A stretch of 64,000 nucleotides of DNA, taken from positions 1-64,000 of the forward strand of contig CALXBL010000002.1 in the NCBI GenBank assembly GCA_944386525.1. The letters run 5' to 3'. The position numbers were made by a program, and so were the translations under genes. Under the pieces are notes generated by a model that was given only the letters and a program-made list of their open reading frames with translations, did no database searches and was not told where the DNA came from. Below, piece after piece: positions 35,279 to 44,671 of the stretch. This DNA comes from an uncultured Ruminococcus sp. (GTDB lineage Bacteria > Bacillota > Clostridia > Oscillospirales > Ruminococcaceae). Position 1 is the first letter of the stretch. Each line of letters starts with the position of its first letter.

Positions 35279-36679
35279 ATGGGACTTTTCGGAAAAAAGA
35301 ACAAAAAGGAAAAGAAGGGCATTTTCGGCAAGAAACATCGTGAGGAGCAGGAGGACATACTGGAGCAGGAGGAAAAGTCGGAGACGCCGGAAGAAACTGA
35401 GACTGAGGCTGAAACTGAGACTGCGCCTGCTCCGGAAAATGATATAGACGCCGCAATATATGAGCGTGAATCCGCAGTCCGTGAGGAGGAGGAACGTATG
35501 CGTGCCGAGGCTGCTGAGGCGGCTGAAAAGGAGCGTGCCGAGGCAATGGTTCTTGCAGCGCAGGCAGCACAGCTTGCCTCCCTTTCACAGGACGCCGACC
35601 AGTTTGAGGCTATCCCGGAAGATGATGAATACGAGGAAAAAGAATTCCAGTCTGAACCAGAAGCCGCAGCTGAGCCTGAAACTCAGGAGGAATCGGCGAC
35701 TGAACTCAAAACTGAAACTCAGGAGGAAGAAAAAGAAGCTGAACCAGTCAGAGAATGGAAAGGCATATTTTCCAAGATAAAAGAGGGGCTGCGCAAGACA
35801 AAGGAATCCATGATGGGCAGGATCCAGAGCGTTCTGAGCAGCTTTACTAAAATCGACGAGGACCTCTTTGATGAGCTGGAGGAGATCATGATAATGGGCG
35901 ATATGGGTGTGGAGACGTCCGAGGCCATATGCAATGCGCTTCGCCAGAGGATAAAGGAACGTGGCGTTACAGATCCCAAGGAGATCATGGGTATGATACA
36001 GGAGATAATCACCGAAATGCTCGGTGAGGATCAGCAGCTTGACCTCAGCACAAAGCTTTCAGTAATAATGGTAATAGGCGTAAACGGCGCTGGTAAGACT
36101 ACTACTATCGGCAAGCTCTGTCACCAGCTCAAAGCTGAGGGCAAGAATGTTATCGTTGCAGCAGCGGATACATTCCGTGCGGCAGCTATCGATCAGCTCG
36201 AGGTATGGACACAGCGTTCGGGAGTGCCGCTTATCAAGCATGAGGAGGGCTCAGATCCTGGTGCAGTTGTATATGATGCGATCGACGCCGCAAAGGCAAG
36301 AGGCTGTGATGTTCTCATATGTGACACAGCAGGCAGACTCCACAACAAGAAGAACCTTATGCAGGAGCTTGCCAAGATAAACAGGATAATTTCCACAAGA
36401 GCAGAGGGATGCAGCGTTGAAACCCTGCTTGTGCTCGACGCCACCACCGGTCAGAACGCCGTAAATCAGGCACGTCTTTTCAAGGAGACTGCCGATATTA
36501 CAGGCATAGTCCTCACAAAACTCGACGGCACAGCAAAGGGCGGTATAATCGTTTCCATCAAGAACGAGCTTGATATTCCTGTAAAGCTTATCGGCGTAGG
36601 CGAGAAGATAGACGATCTCCAGCCTTTCCATGCAGAGGACTTTGTAAGTGCCCTCTTTGAACGAGAGGAGCGTGTGTGA
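35279..36679 (+). CDS. ftsY: Signal recognition particle receptor FtsY
   Basis: GTPase receptor that docks SRP-ribosome complexes at the membrane. The 466-residue protein has a basic N-terminus ([18 protein letters not shown]), a long acidic A domain rich in Glu (about 20-155), the N helical domain and the G domain with [30 protein letters not shown] and [10 protein letters not shown]. The acidic domain is at the long end for Firmicutes. The stop overlaps the rdgB start. Confidence 0.97.
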   Translation: MGLFGKKNKKEKKGIFGKKHREEQEDILEQEEKSETPEETETEAETETAPAPENDIDAAIYERESAVREEEERMRAEAAEAAEKERAEAMVLAAQAAQLASLSQDADQFEAIPEDDEYEEKEFQSEPEAAAEPETQEESATELKTETQEEEKEAEPVREWKGIFSKIKEGLRKTKESMMGRIQSVLSSFTKIDEDLFDELEEIMIMGDMGVETSEAICNALRQRIKERGVTDPKEIMGMIQEIITEMLGEDQQLDLSTKLSVIMVIGVNGAGKTTTIGKLCHQLKAEGKNVIVAAADTFRAAAIDQLEVWTQRSGVPLIKHEEGSDPGAVVYDAIDAAKARGCDVLICDTAGRLHNKKNLMQELAKINRIISTRAEGCSVETLLVLDATTGQNAVNQARLFKETADITGIVLTKLDGTAKGGIIVSIKNELDIPVKLIGVGEKIDDLQPFHAEDFVSALFEREERV

Positions 36680-37260
36680 TGAAGGTCATACTTGCATCGA
36701 ACAACAAGAACAAGATACGGGAGATGGCTCGTATACTTGAGCCGTTCGGCATGGAGGTGGTGTCTCAGCGTGAGGCAGGCGCAGACTTCGAGGTGGAGGA
36801 AAGCGGAGCTACATTTCGTGAAAATGCTGAGATAAAGGCTGCTGCTGTGTTCGAGAGACTGCGCAAACCCGTTATTGCAGACGACAGCGGACTTGTTGTG
36901 GACGCTCTCGGCGGTGCTCCGGGAGTATATTCCCACAGATATGCAGGAGAAAATGCTAAAGATAAGGAAAGATGCGAAAAGCTCCTCAGTGAGATGACAG
37001 ATGTCCCGGAGGAAAAGCGTACAGCAAGGTTTGTTTGCGAGATATGCTTTATCGACGAAAACGGCATCAGGCATTTCTTCACCGGCAATTGCGAGGGAAT
37101 AATAGGTACAGAGGAAAAGGGTGAAAACGGCTTTGGTTACGACCCGGTATTCTACTGTGATGGGAAGTCTCTTGCGGAAATGACAGATGACGAAAAGAAC
37201 AGTATCAGTCACCGTGGCAATGCGCTCAGGCTGATGAGAGAATATTTGGAGGAAAGATAA
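36679..37260 (+). CDS. rdgB: XTP/dITP diphosphatase (RdgB/HAM1 family)
   Basis: House-cleaning pyrophosphatase that removes dITP and XTP from the nucleotide pool. The 193-residue protein shows [10 protein letters not shown] at the N-terminus, the [18 protein letters not shown] metal-binding region and [14 protein letters not shown], with [10 protein letters not shown] near the end. The ATG overlaps the ftsY stop (TGATG), indicating coupled translation; a GTG one codon upstream is less likely. yhbY follows after 1 base. Confidence 0.95.
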   Translation: MKVILASNNKNKIREMARILEPFGMEVVSQREAGADFEVEESGATFRENAEIKAAAVFERLRKPVIADDSGLVVDALGGAPGVYSHRYAGENAKDKERCEKLLSEMTDVPEEKRTARFVCEICFIDENGIRHFFTGNCEGIIGTEEKGENGFGYDPVFYCDGKSLAEMTDDEKNSISHRGNALRLMREYLEER

Positions 37261-37261
37261 T

Positions 37262-37555
37262 ATGCTTACAAGCAAACAGAGAGCAAAGCTGAGAGGCATT
37301 GCAAGCACATACGAGACAATTTTCCAGATAGGCAAGAGCGGTATCGGAGACCAGCTTGTACAGCAGGTTCTGGACGCACTGAAAAAACGTGAGCTTATCA
37401 AGATACATGTTCTTGACAACTGCGAATACAGCGCAGGCGAGGCAGCTGCAATTCTGGCTGAGCGTTCAAAGTCCGAGGTAGTACAGGTTATCGGCAGTCG
37501 TTTTGTGCTCTATAAGCGCAATCCGCAGGATCCAGTCATAGACCTTAAAGACTGA
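37262..37555 (+). CDS. yhbY: YhbY-family RNA-binding (CRM domain) ribosome assembly protein
   Basis: A 97-residue protein made of a single CRM domain: [13 protein letters not shown] at the N-terminus and the GxxG-type loop [10 protein letters not shown] (about residues 22-31). Family members bind the pre-50S subunit. It lies in the ftsY-rdgB-yhbY-nadD-yqeK-rsfS run, where yhbY-nadD-yqeK-rsfS is a conserved Firmicutes order. Confidence 0.93.
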   Translation: MLTSKQRAKLRGIASTYETIFQIGKSGIGDQLVQQVLDALKKRELIKIHVLDNCEYSAGEAAAILAERSKSEVVQVIGSRFVLYKRNPQDPVIDLKD

Positions 37556-37558
37556 TCA

Positions 37559-38161
37559 ATGAAACGTATCGGCATATACGGCGGAAGCTTTGATCCGGTG
37601 CACAATGGACACATACATCTGGCGAAAACTGCAATGGAGGGTCTTAGCCTTGATGAGATAGTGTTCGTGCCGGCTAATATTTCCCCGTTCAAGCAGGACA
37701 GGATAGACGTTACAAGCGGCGAGCACCGTCTGGCTATGCTCCGTCTGGCTGCTGAGGATATGGAAAATGTGACAGTCAGCGGATATGAACTGAATGCTCA
37801 GAGCGTGAGCTACACGGTGTATACTCTCCGTCATATGAAAGAGGTCTATCCGGACTGTCAGCTTGTGCTGCTTATGGGCAGCGATGGACTTATGAGCCTT
37901 GAACGGTGGTTTTGCTGGCAGGAGATAATGTCGCTGGCAGAGATAGGATGTGTATCACGAAACGGAGACGACGGCGATAAACTTCGGAAAAAGGCGGAGA
38001 TACTGTCAAAATTCGGAATGGTGCACATCTTTTCCGACAACGCTCTTCCAATGTCTTCAACGGAAATTCGCAGTGCACTCAAAAAAAATGAAGATTGTTC
38101 TTGCTATTTGCCGGAAAAAGTAGTAGAATATATAGTAAGGCATCATCTGTATAACAGATGA
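37559..38161 (+). CDS. nadD: Nicotinate-nucleotide adenylyltransferase
   Basis: Adenylates nicotinate mononucleotide in NAD synthesis. The 200-residue protein has the nucleotidyltransferase motif GIYGGSFDPVHNGH (about residues 4-17), the VFVPANISPFKQ substrate loop and the C-terminal motif SSTEIRSAL. It starts 3 bases after yhbY; yqeK follows after 18 bases. Confidence 0.96.
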   Translation: MKRIGIYGGSFDPVHNGHIHLAKTAMEGLSLDEIVFVPANISPFKQDRIDVTSGEHRLAMLRLAAEDMENVTVSGYELNAQSVSYTVYTLRHMKEVYPDCQLVLLMGSDGLMSLERWFCWQEIMSLAEIGCVSRNGDDGDKLRKKAEILSKFGMVHIFSDNALPMSSTEIRSALKKNEDCSCYLPEKVVEYIVRHHLYNR

Positions 38162-38179
38162 CGGAAGGAGGCGCAGCTT

Positions 38180-38767
38180 ATGTATGATGCAGAGAATATG
38201 CAGGCTTTTTTGAAAAAGCGTCTTTCAAACGAGAGATACGAACACACCATGAATGTTGCACGGGAGTGCAGACGTCTGGCAAAGCTCTACGGAGAAGACG
38301 AGGATAAGGCTTATTTCGCCGGAATGGTTCACGATATATGCAAGGAGGACCCAAGAGAACAGCAGTTGCAATGGGCAGCTCTGTCGGGAATGGGCTTTTG
38401 TGACGAGGAGGCATCTTCGTGGAAGGTCTGGCACGGAGTGGCAGGAGCATATTTTCTGAAAAATCATTTTGGCGTTGCAGACAAGGATATCTTAAATGCA
38501 GTACGCTTTCATACAATAGGCAGAAGCGGTATGTCATTGCTTGAGAAGATAGTATATCTTGGCGATATGACATCAGAGGAGCGTAACTACAGCGGAGTTG
38601 ATATCATGCGTGAAACCTGCAATAAAAGCCTTGAAAAGGGAATGCTGTATGCGCTCAGGTATTCAATGAAAAAACAGCTGAAGCGGTGCGCCGTAATTCC
38701 GCACTTCACACTGGAGGCATATAACGAATATACGAATATGTTTCCTGAGGACACATATCATATCTGA
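38180..38767 (+). CDS. yqeK: HD-domain Ap4A hydrolase-type protein YqeK
   Basis: A 195-residue HD-domain protein; YqeK relatives hydrolyse diadenosine tetraphosphate symmetrically. Metal ligands are visible in YEHTMNVARECRRLA (His), FAGMVHDICKE (HD) and HGVAGAYFLKNHFG, with VRFHTIG and VYLGDM (Asp) towards the C-terminus. Fixed neighbour of nadD and rsfS in Firmicutes. Start follows GGAAGGAGG. Confidence 0.93.
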   Translation: MYDAENMQAFLKKRLSNERYEHTMNVARECRRLAKLYGEDEDKAYFAGMVHDICKEDPREQQLQWAALSGMGFCDEEASSWKVWHGVAGAYFLKNHFGVADKDILNAVRFHTIGRSGMSLLEKIVYLGDMTSEERNYSGVDIMRETCNKSLEKGMLYALRYSMKKQLKRCAVIPHFTLEAYNEYTNMFPEDTYHI

Positions 38768-38793
38768 ATGCTGATTGGGTAAGGTGAAAAACA

Positions 38794-40107
38794 ATGGGAA
38801 GCAAAAAGAAAAACGCCAGCAATGGCTCCGTAAACGACAACATGGAATGGTACGATGACGGACAGCAATATGAAGAAGATGAGGTATACTCTGCACAGGC
38901 AGAAAAGAGAAGCTTTAAGAATGTGCTCCTGAATATCGGACTTAAAGTTGTATCAGTAGCAGCAGCGGCGGCGATAATAATTGCACTGGGCGTAAATTTG
39001 CCTATAGTTGCATACCGCACGGTTAGTGGCAATGAGGTGGTCGTAGAGAATATTTCCTATCTTGATACGATTAAGCGTGCACAGCCTGCTATTCTTCAGG
39101 AGGGTGAGCTTGAAAAACCGGCTCCCGAAGCAGTTGATGAGCTTGATCTCAAGCAAGAGGTTATCGAAAAACAGGATGAACACAACGATGGACTTAACCT
39201 TGACCAGATAGTAGAGGGACAGTATACCCTGCTGTTCATGGGCATGGATGAGAGTGGTATGCTATCGGATGTAAACTGGATATTTCAGTTCGACCTGTTT
39301 GCGGGCACAATGAATGTCCTCCAGATACCAAGAGACAGCTTTATGCCGGACTATGCAAATTTGTCAACAGGTAAATTCAACAGCGTATATGGTTCCGGTC
39401 AGGAGCAGGGAGTAACTCAGCTCCAGCGTGTAGTAAACTGCATTGAGGAGAGCTTCTGCGTTGTTATCGACTGCTATGTAAAGCTTGACTGTGAGGATAT
39501 AAAGCATATCGTTGACTCGGTGGGCGGTGTACCAATTACTCTGCCAGAGGAGATAGTTTATGAGGCGGACAAGGTGCTTCCGGCAGGAGAACAGGTACTT
39601 ACCGGTGAGCAGTCTGAGTGGTTTATCAGGTTCAGAAGAGAGTATGATGAGGGCGATATCGGACGAGTAAAAGCTCAGAGAATATTCCTTGCAGCAGCTA
39701 TGGAAAGGCTCCTGAATATGGGCGAGGCTGGTCTTATGGACGCCATGGAGGAGATATACGACAACGAGTGGCTGGCAACAGATCTTTCTCTGGCTGAGAT
39801 GAGTATGCTTGCCGACTTTGCCTCAAAGCGGCTTACTTTAGACAGTGTGAATATCTTCATGGTGCCCGGCGAGGGTGCTATGTGGAATGGTCAGTCGGTG
39901 TATTCCATCCACAAAAACGAGACTATCGACATAATCAACGGATATTTCCGACCATATCAGAATGAGGTCTATCCGGAGGAAAGCACTATTACCGAGCTTA
40001 TTCCCGAGGGTCAGTATCTTGATAATACAAACGACGGCAACAAGGAGAACCTTGACGATATAAGCAATGGTGATACCGACGCCGGACGACAGAATATATA
40101 TAGTTAA
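38794..40107 (+). CDS. LytR-CpsA-Psr (LCP) family cell-wall protein
   Basis: A 437-residue protein with a charged cytoplasmic N-terminus, one transmembrane helix (about 52-72) and an extracellular LCP domain. The domain carries LLFMGMDESGM, the NVLQIPRDSFM arginine motif and GRVKAQRIFLAAAMERL. LCP enzymes attach teichoic acids or polysaccharides to peptidoglycan. Between yqeK and rsfS, as in many Clostridia. The C-terminal 50 residues are acidic and probably disordered. Confidence 0.9.
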   Translation: MGSKKKNASNGSVNDNMEWYDDGQQYEEDEVYSAQAEKRSFKNVLLNIGLKVVSVAAAAAIIIALGVNLPIVAYRTVSGNEVVVENISYLDTIKRAQPAILQEGELEKPAPEAVDELDLKQEVIEKQDEHNDGLNLDQIVEGQYTLLFMGMDESGMLSDVNWIFQFDLFAGTMNVLQIPRDSFMPDYANLSTGKFNSVYGSGQEQGVTQLQRVVNCIEESFCVVIDCYVKLDCEDIKHIVDSVGGVPITLPEEIVYEADKVLPAGEQVLTGEQSEWFIRFRREYDEGDIGRVKAQRIFLAAAMERLLNMGEAGLMDAMEEIYDNEWLATDLSLAEMSMLADFASKRLTLDSVNIFMVPGEGAMWNGQSVYSIHKNETIDIINGYFRPYQNEVYPEESTITELIPEGQYLDNTNDGNKENLDDISNGDTDAGRQNIYS

Positions 40108-40121
40108 GGAGTAAAACAAAT

Positions 40122-40484
40122 ATGGCAGAAAACAAGCTTCTTGAAACGATCGTAAAGGCTCTCGACAGCAAGCGTGCTGAGGACATACAGGTAATAGGCG
40201 TTGGTGAGCTTACGATATTGGGCGATTATTTTGTAATTGCAAACGGTACAAGTACAACACACACACGTACTCTTGCAGACGAGGTTGAGTATAAGCTGTC
40301 GGAAATAGGAGTTGAGCCTATCCGCCGAGAGGGCAGAGGTAACGGCTCAAGCTGGATCGTTCTCGACTACGGCGACATTATAGTTCACGTATTCTATAAG
40401 GAGGCAAGAGACTTCTACAAGCTTGAGCGTATGTGGGCTGACGGAGAGCATATTGATATTTCACAGTGGCTGAAGAAGAACTGA
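40122..40484 (+). CDS. rsfS: Ribosomal silencing factor RsfS
   Basis: A 120-residue protein that binds L14 and blocks subunit joining under starvation. Family motifs: DIQVIGVGELTILGDYFVIANG, GNGSSWIVLDYGDIIVHVF and the terminal tract YKLERMWADGEHIDIS. Shine-Dalgarno AAGGAG lies upstream, 14 bases after the LCP gene. Canonical place after nadD-yqeK. Confidence 0.96.
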   Translation: MAENKLLETIVKALDSKRAEDIQVIGVGELTILGDYFVIANGTSTTHTRTLADEVEYKLSEIGVEPIRREGRGNGSSWIVLDYGDIIVHVFYKEARDFYKLERMWADGEHIDISQWLKKN

Positions 40485-40498
40485 GGAGGTAGTTCACA

Positions 40499-40834
40499 AT
40501 GGCTGAGACCGGCAAAAAAATATCTATGGCAATAGGCATATATGTAATAGTGAAAGCTGTTATAAATCTGATTTTAGGATTTTCTTTCGGCAATATTATG
40601 AGTCTGGTCATAGCAGGAGTTATATTTGTGCTGCTTTATAAGAGAGTACCGTATACAAATTATATAATAGCAGCATATCTAATCATCATATTCCTTGCGT
40701 ATTTTTGGGGAAATATCACCAATCTGGGAAACAGCTGGGTATACTGGCTCTACCTTGCAGAGGGACTTATCGACCTTGCATCAGGTGTTCTTCTCATAGT
40801 CAGCAAGAATATAAAGGCGTACTATCAGCAATAA
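40499..40834 (+). CDS. Small four-helix membrane protein, function unknown
   Basis: A 111-residue, strongly hydrophobic protein with about four predicted transmembrane helices (about 8-27, 29-46, 52-70, 80-101) and a short basic C-terminus. No family is recognised. Shine-Dalgarno GAGGAGG fits the ATG. It is embedded between rsfS (14 bases) and leuS (26 bases) and is probably cotranscribed with both. Confidence 0.7.
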   Translation: MAETGKKISMAIGIYVIVKAVINLILGFSFGNIMSLVIAGVIFVLLYKRVPYTNYIIAAYLIIIFLAYFWGNITNLGNSWVYWLYLAEGLIDLASGVLLIVSKNIKAYYQQ

Positions 40835-40860
40835 AAATTTAAAATAAAGGATGAATAAAC

Positions 40861-43266
40861 ATGAGCAAGTATGATTTTACCGCCATTGAGAAAAAATGGC
40901 AGAAGTACTGGGAGGATAACCACTCCTTCCGTGCAGGCACCGATTACAGCAAGCCTAAGTTTTATGCCCTTGTAGAGTTTCCATATCCGTCAGGACAGGG
41001 ACTTCATATAGGACATCCCCGTCCTTATACGGCAATGGATATCGTATCCAGAAAGCGCCGTCTTGAGGGCTACAATGTACTGTTTCCGATGGGCTGGGAC
41101 GCATTTGGTCTGCCCACTGAGAACTTTGCCATCAAGAACAAGATACACCCGGCAATCGTTACTAAAAACAACGTTGCACGTTTCAAGGGTCAGCTTCAGT
41201 CATTAGGTCTGTCGTTTGACTGGGAGAGAGAAGTAAATACCACCGATCCCGATTACTTCCACTGGACACAATGGATATTCCTTCAGATGTTTAAGAAGGG
41301 TCTTGCTTACAAGAAGGAAATGGCTGTAAACTGGTGTACATCATGTAAGGTCGTACTTGCAAACGAGGAGGTTGTAGGCGGCGTATGCGAACGCTGCGGC
41401 GGTGAGGTTGTCCGCAAGGTAAAGTCTCAGTGGATGCTGAAGATAACTGAGTATGCCCAGAGACTGCTGGACGATCTGGACGAGGTAAACTATCTGGAAA
41501 GAATAAAGACTACACAGCGCAACTGGATCGGACGTTCCACAGGTGCGGAGGTCGACTTTGCAACTACTGCCGGCGATACCCTCAGAATATATACAACACG
41601 TCCCGATACTCTTTTCGGAGCAACATATATGGTAATGTCTCCTGAGCATCCGATGATTGAAAAGTGGAGCGGCCGTCTGGAGAATATGGATGAGATACGT
41701 GCATATCAGGAAAAGGCTGCCCGTAAGTCCGACTTTGAGCGTACTGAAATGGCAAAGGAAAAAACCGGCGTATGCCTTAAAGGCGTATGCGGCATAAATC
41801 CTGTAAACGGCAAGCAGATTCCCATATTCCTGTCTGACTACGTTCTTATGAGCTACGGTACAGGCGCTATCATGGCAGTTCCGGCTCATGATACACGTGA
41901 CTATGAATTTGCAAAGGTATTCGGTCTGCCTATTATTGAAGTCGTAAAGGGCGGAGATATTGATAAGGAGGCATTTACCGACTGCGAAACAGGCATTATG
42001 ACAAACAGCGACTTCCTTGATGGTCTTACTGTCGAGGAGGCAAAGGTGAGGATAAAGGAATGGCTGGAGACAAATGGCAAGGGCGAAAGCAAGGTAAACT
42101 TCAAGCTTCGTGACTGGGTGTTTTCACGTCAGAGATACTGGGGCGAGCCTATCCCGATAGTGCACTGTGAAAAGTGCGGCTATGTGGCGCTGCCTGAGAG
42201 TGAGCTGCCTCTTACCCTGCCGGATGTTGACAGCTATATGCCTACCGACAACGGCGAAAGTCCGCTTTCCACCCTCGACAGCTTTATCAATACCACCTGT
42301 CCACAGTGCGGAGGTCCTGCAAAGCGTGAGACAGATACAATGCCGCAGTGGGCAGGCTCATCATGGTACTATCTGCGCTACTGCGACCCAAAGAACGACA
42401 AGGAGCTTGCCTCAAAGGAAGCTCTTGACTACTGGATGCCTGTTGACTGGTACAACGGCGGTATGGAGCATACAACTCTTCACCTGCTGTACTCACGTTT
42501 CTGGCACAAGTTCCTGTATGATCTGGGCAAGGTGAGCACTAAGGAACCTTATATGCGCCGTACATCTCACGGTATGATACTGGGTGAGGACGGTCAGAAG
42601 ATGTCCAAGTCCAGAGGAAACGTTATAAATCCCGACGATGTAGTAGCGACATATGGCGCAGATACGCTCCGTCTGTACGAGATGTTTGTAGGCGATTTTG
42701 AAAAGACTGCTCCATGGAGCACATCAAGTATCAAGGGCTGCAAGAGATTCCTCGACAGAGTATGGGCACTTCAGGACGTGCTTGTTGACGGCGATGAATA
42801 CCGTGACGAGCTGAAGTCAAAATTCCATAAGACTATCAAGAAGGTATCCGAGGATATTGAGAACCTGAAGTTCAACACAGCAATCGCTGCAATGATGGAG
42901 CTGCTCAACGATATCGCAGCAACAGGCAGCGTAAACCGTGCAGAGCTGAGAACTCTCATAATGCTGCTGAATCCTTTTGCACCACACATCACTGAGGAAA
43001 TGTATGAGGCAAACTGCGGCGGCATATTGAGTGAGCAGTCTTGGCCTGAATACGACGAGACTCTCTGCGTAGACCAGACAGTTGAGATTGTAGCACAGAT
43101 AAACGGCAAGGTAAAATGCAAGCTGAATATCCCCGTTGGAGCTGAAAAGGACGCTGTACTCCAGATGGTCGAGAATGAACCAAAGATGCAGGAGGCTCTT
43201 GAGGGCAAGAATATCATCAAGAAGATATATGTACCAAATAAGCTGGTTAATTTTGTGGCAAAATGA
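40861..43266 (+). CDS. leuS: Leucine--tRNA ligase
   Basis: Class I aminoacyl-tRNA synthetase. The 801-residue protein has HIGH-motif [13 protein letters not shown] (about residues 50-62), a Cys4 cluster (CTSCKVV...CERCGG), the CP1 editing domain (about 225-410; [12 protein letters not shown]), KMSKS in KMSKSRGNV and the anticodon-binding helical domain plus the C-terminal domain. Full length. There is no T-box leader: the gap to the preceding gene is only 26 bases. Confidence 0.98.
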   Translation: MSKYDFTAIEKKWQKYWEDNHSFRAGTDYSKPKFYALVEFPYPSGQGLHIGHPRPYTAMDIVSRKRRLEGYNVLFPMGWDAFGLPTENFAIKNKIHPAIVTKNNVARFKGQLQSLGLSFDWEREVNTTDPDYFHWTQWIFLQMFKKGLAYKKEMAVNWCTSCKVVLANEEVVGGVCERCGGEVVRKVKSQWMLKITEYAQRLLDDLDEVNYLERIKTTQRNWIGRSTGAEVDFATTAGDTLRIYTTRPDTLFGATYMVMSPEHPMIEKWSGRLENMDEIRAYQEKAARKSDFERTEMAKEKTGVCLKGVCGINPVNGKQIPIFLSDYVLMSYGTGAIMAVPAHDTRDYEFAKVFGLPIIEVVKGGDIDKEAFTDCETGIMTNSDFLDGLTVEEAKVRIKEWLETNGKGESKVNFKLRDWVFSRQRYWGEPIPIVHCEKCGYVALPESELPLTLPDVDSYMPTDNGESPLSTLDSFINTTCPQCGGPAKRETDTMPQWAGSSWYYLRYCDPKNDKELASKEALDYWMPVDWYNGGMEHTTLHLLYSRFWHKFLYDLGKVSTKEPYMRRTSHGMILGEDGQKMSKSRGNVINPDDVVATYGADTLRLYEMFVGDFEKTAPWSTSSIKGCKRFLDRVWALQDVLVDGDEYRDELKSKFHKTIKKVSEDIENLKFNTAIAAMMELLNDIAATGSVNRAELRTLIMLLNPFAPHITEEMYEANCGGILSEQSWPEYDETLCVDQTVEIVAQINGKVKCKLNIPVGAEKDAVLQMVENEPKMQEALEGKNIIKKIYVPNKLVNFVAK

Positions 43267-43294
43267 CAAAAATAGTGTGCTCCAAAAAAACGGC

Positions 43295-43323
43295 TTGACA
43301 AGAATATGAAAACGTGGTAGAAT
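43295..43323 (+). promoter_or_regulatory. Sigma-A promoter of rpsU
   Basis: TTGACA (43295-43300), 17-base spacer, TAGAAT (43318-43323) with TGG before the -10. Confidence 0.87.
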
Positions 43324-43464
43324 ATAATATAAATTAATGCAAGCTATATGAAAAACAGAGAAGTATCCCGTATGTCATAAGTGATATATCGGTGGTATAG
43401 GTCGGAAAGAGGTAATCTCTGACTGATCATCCTCTGCCGTGGCGGCAAAGGGAGGGAAATGTAA
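43324..43464 (+). promoter_or_regulatory. Structured 5' leader of rpsU
   Basis: About 135 transcribed bases precede the GTG. They include a GTC...GAC helix enclosing AGAG / CTCT and a TGCCG / CGGCA hairpin directly before the Shine-Dalgarno GGGAGGG. No ORF is present. A ribosomal-protein autoregulatory leader is possible but no known class is recognised. Confidence 0.4.
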
Positions 43465-43638
43465 GTGGCAGAAGTTCGTGTTGGCAAAAATGAATCTCTG
43501 GATACAGCGCTCAAGCGTTTTAAGAGATCCTGTGCTAAGGACGGCGTGATTGCTGAAGTTCGAAAGAGAGAACATTACGAAAAGCCTTCAGTAAAGCGTA
43601 AGAAGAAGTCTGAGGCTGCTCGTAAGCGCAAGTATTAA
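43465..43638 (+). CDS. rpsU: 30S ribosomal protein S21 (GTG start)
   Basis: A 57-residue basic protein, [20 protein letters not shown]..., full S21 length, with the usual Lys/Arg-rich tail ([14 protein letters not shown]). It sits near the anti-Shine-Dalgarno in the 30S subunit. Translation begins at GTG, about 9 bases after GGGAGGG; no ATG lies in frame upstream of the conserved N-terminus. It is monocistronic between its own promoter and terminator. Confidence 0.95.
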   Translation: MAEVRVGKNESLDTALKRFKRSCAKDGVIAEVRKREHYEKPSVKRKKKSEAARKRKY

Positions 43639-43659
43639 TAATAATCTGCGATACAGCAT

Positions 43660-43692
43660 AGCGGGCGCACTGATGAGTGCGTCCGCTTTTTA
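43660..43692 (+). terminator. Terminator of rpsU
   Basis: Long stem AGCGGGCGCAC / GTGCGTCCGCT (one G-U pair) with a 6-base loop, followed by Ts, 22 bases past the stop. Confidence 0.93.
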
Positions 43693-43720
43693 TCTATAAA
43701 AGCGAAAGGAGATCCGGACG

Positions 43721-44218
43721 ATGTTCAGAATAACTATCGCACTAAATACTATATGTGATCTGTCGCCTGCACTTCTGAGGAAGCACGGAATAAAGGGACT
43801 GCTCCTTGATCTTGACAATACTCTGACTACTCACGACAATCCAAAGCCCGCAGAAGGCGTTATGGAGTGGATAGAGACTATGAAGAATAATGGCATAAAG
43901 CTGTGTATAGTCTCAAATAATCATCCGCCAAGAGTAAAACCCTTTGCTGATATGCTGGGACTCGACTTTGTGTGCGAGGGGAAAAAACCTCTTTCAAAGG
44001 GGTTTCGTGAGGCAAAGGAGAGGATGGGGCTTCAGTGGAGCGAGCTTTCGGTGGTGGGCGACCAGATATTTACAGATGTGCTGGGGGCAAATCTCAAAAG
44101 GCTCAAATGCGTTTTTGTATTCCCAATTGAGCACGAGACTACTCTCTTTTTTAAGTTTAAGAGAAAGATGGAGATACCGTTTCTTCCAAAAAAGCTTACA
44201 GAACCTATAGACGAATGA
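43721..44218 (+). CDS. yqeG: YqeG-family HAD (IIIA) phosphatase
   Basis: A 165-residue HAD-superfamily hydrolase with motif I LLLDLDNTLT (about residues 28-37, nucleophile Asp), motif II VSNN and motif IV VGDQIFTDV. YqeG relatives are phosphatases of unsettled substrate. There is no cap insert of size. Shine-Dalgarno AAAGGAG sits before the ATG. aroQ starts 14 bases after its stop. Confidence 0.9.
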   Translation: MFRITIALNTICDLSPALLRKHGIKGLLLDLDNTLTTHDNPKPAEGVMEWIETMKNNGIKLCIVSNNHPPRVKPFADMLGLDFVCEGKKPLSKGFREAKERMGLQWSELSVVGDQIFTDVLGANLKRLKCVFVFPIEHETTLFFKFKRKMEIPFLPKKLTEPIDE

Positions 44219-44232
44219 AAGGATGGATATAT

Positions 44233-44661
44233 ATGAAAAAAGTACTTGTAATACACGGACCTAATCTCAACCTGCTCGGAGAGAGAGAGCCGGGAGTTTA
44301 CGGCAGCACAACGTTTGCTCAGCTCAACGAGATGATAATGGACAAGGCGGAGAGCCTTGGCATGGAGTGCGAAATATTCCAGTCTAACCACGAGGGAGCA
44401 ATAATCGACCGTCTCCATGCGGCAAGAAAGAATTTCGATGGCGTGGTAATAAATGCAGGCGCATATACACACTATAGCTATGCTATACACGATGCTATCC
44501 ACGATATCCGCATACCTGTTGTGGAGGTGCATATCAGCAATATCCATGCAAGAGACGCCTTTCGCTCACATTCTGTGATAAGTCCCGTATGCGTAGGAAC
44601 TATCGCAGGCTTCGGCATAAACAGCTATTTTCTGGGACTTCAGGCTTTAGCCGATATGTAA
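44233..44661 (+). CDS. aroQ: Type II 3-dehydroquinate dehydratase
   Basis: Third step of the shikimate pathway. The 142-residue protein has the signature VIHGPNLNLLGEREPGVYG, the flexible lid with catalytic Arg/Tyr in this segment, QSNHEGAIID, NAGAYTHYSYAIHDA and EVHISNIHARD. Start at MKKVLVIHG (44233) after GAAAGGATGG; an upstream ATG six codons earlier overlaps yqeG. aroQ, M24 peptidase and efp in this order are conserved in Firmicutes. Confidence 0.96.
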   Translation: MKKVLVIHGPNLNLLGEREPGVYGSTTFAQLNEMIMDKAESLGMECEIFQSNHEGAIIDRLHAARKNFDGVVINAGAYTHYSYAIHDAIHDIRIPVVEVHISNIHARDAFRSHSVISPVCVGTIAGFGINSYFLGLQALADM

Positions 44662-44671
44662 GGTGAATAAT

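Noticed and set aside
36466-37419. 317-residue open frame on the minus strand opposite ftsY-rdgB-yhbY
   Set aside because: It is opposite three well-supported genes; composition is the Ser/Cys/Leu-rich pattern of antisense translation.
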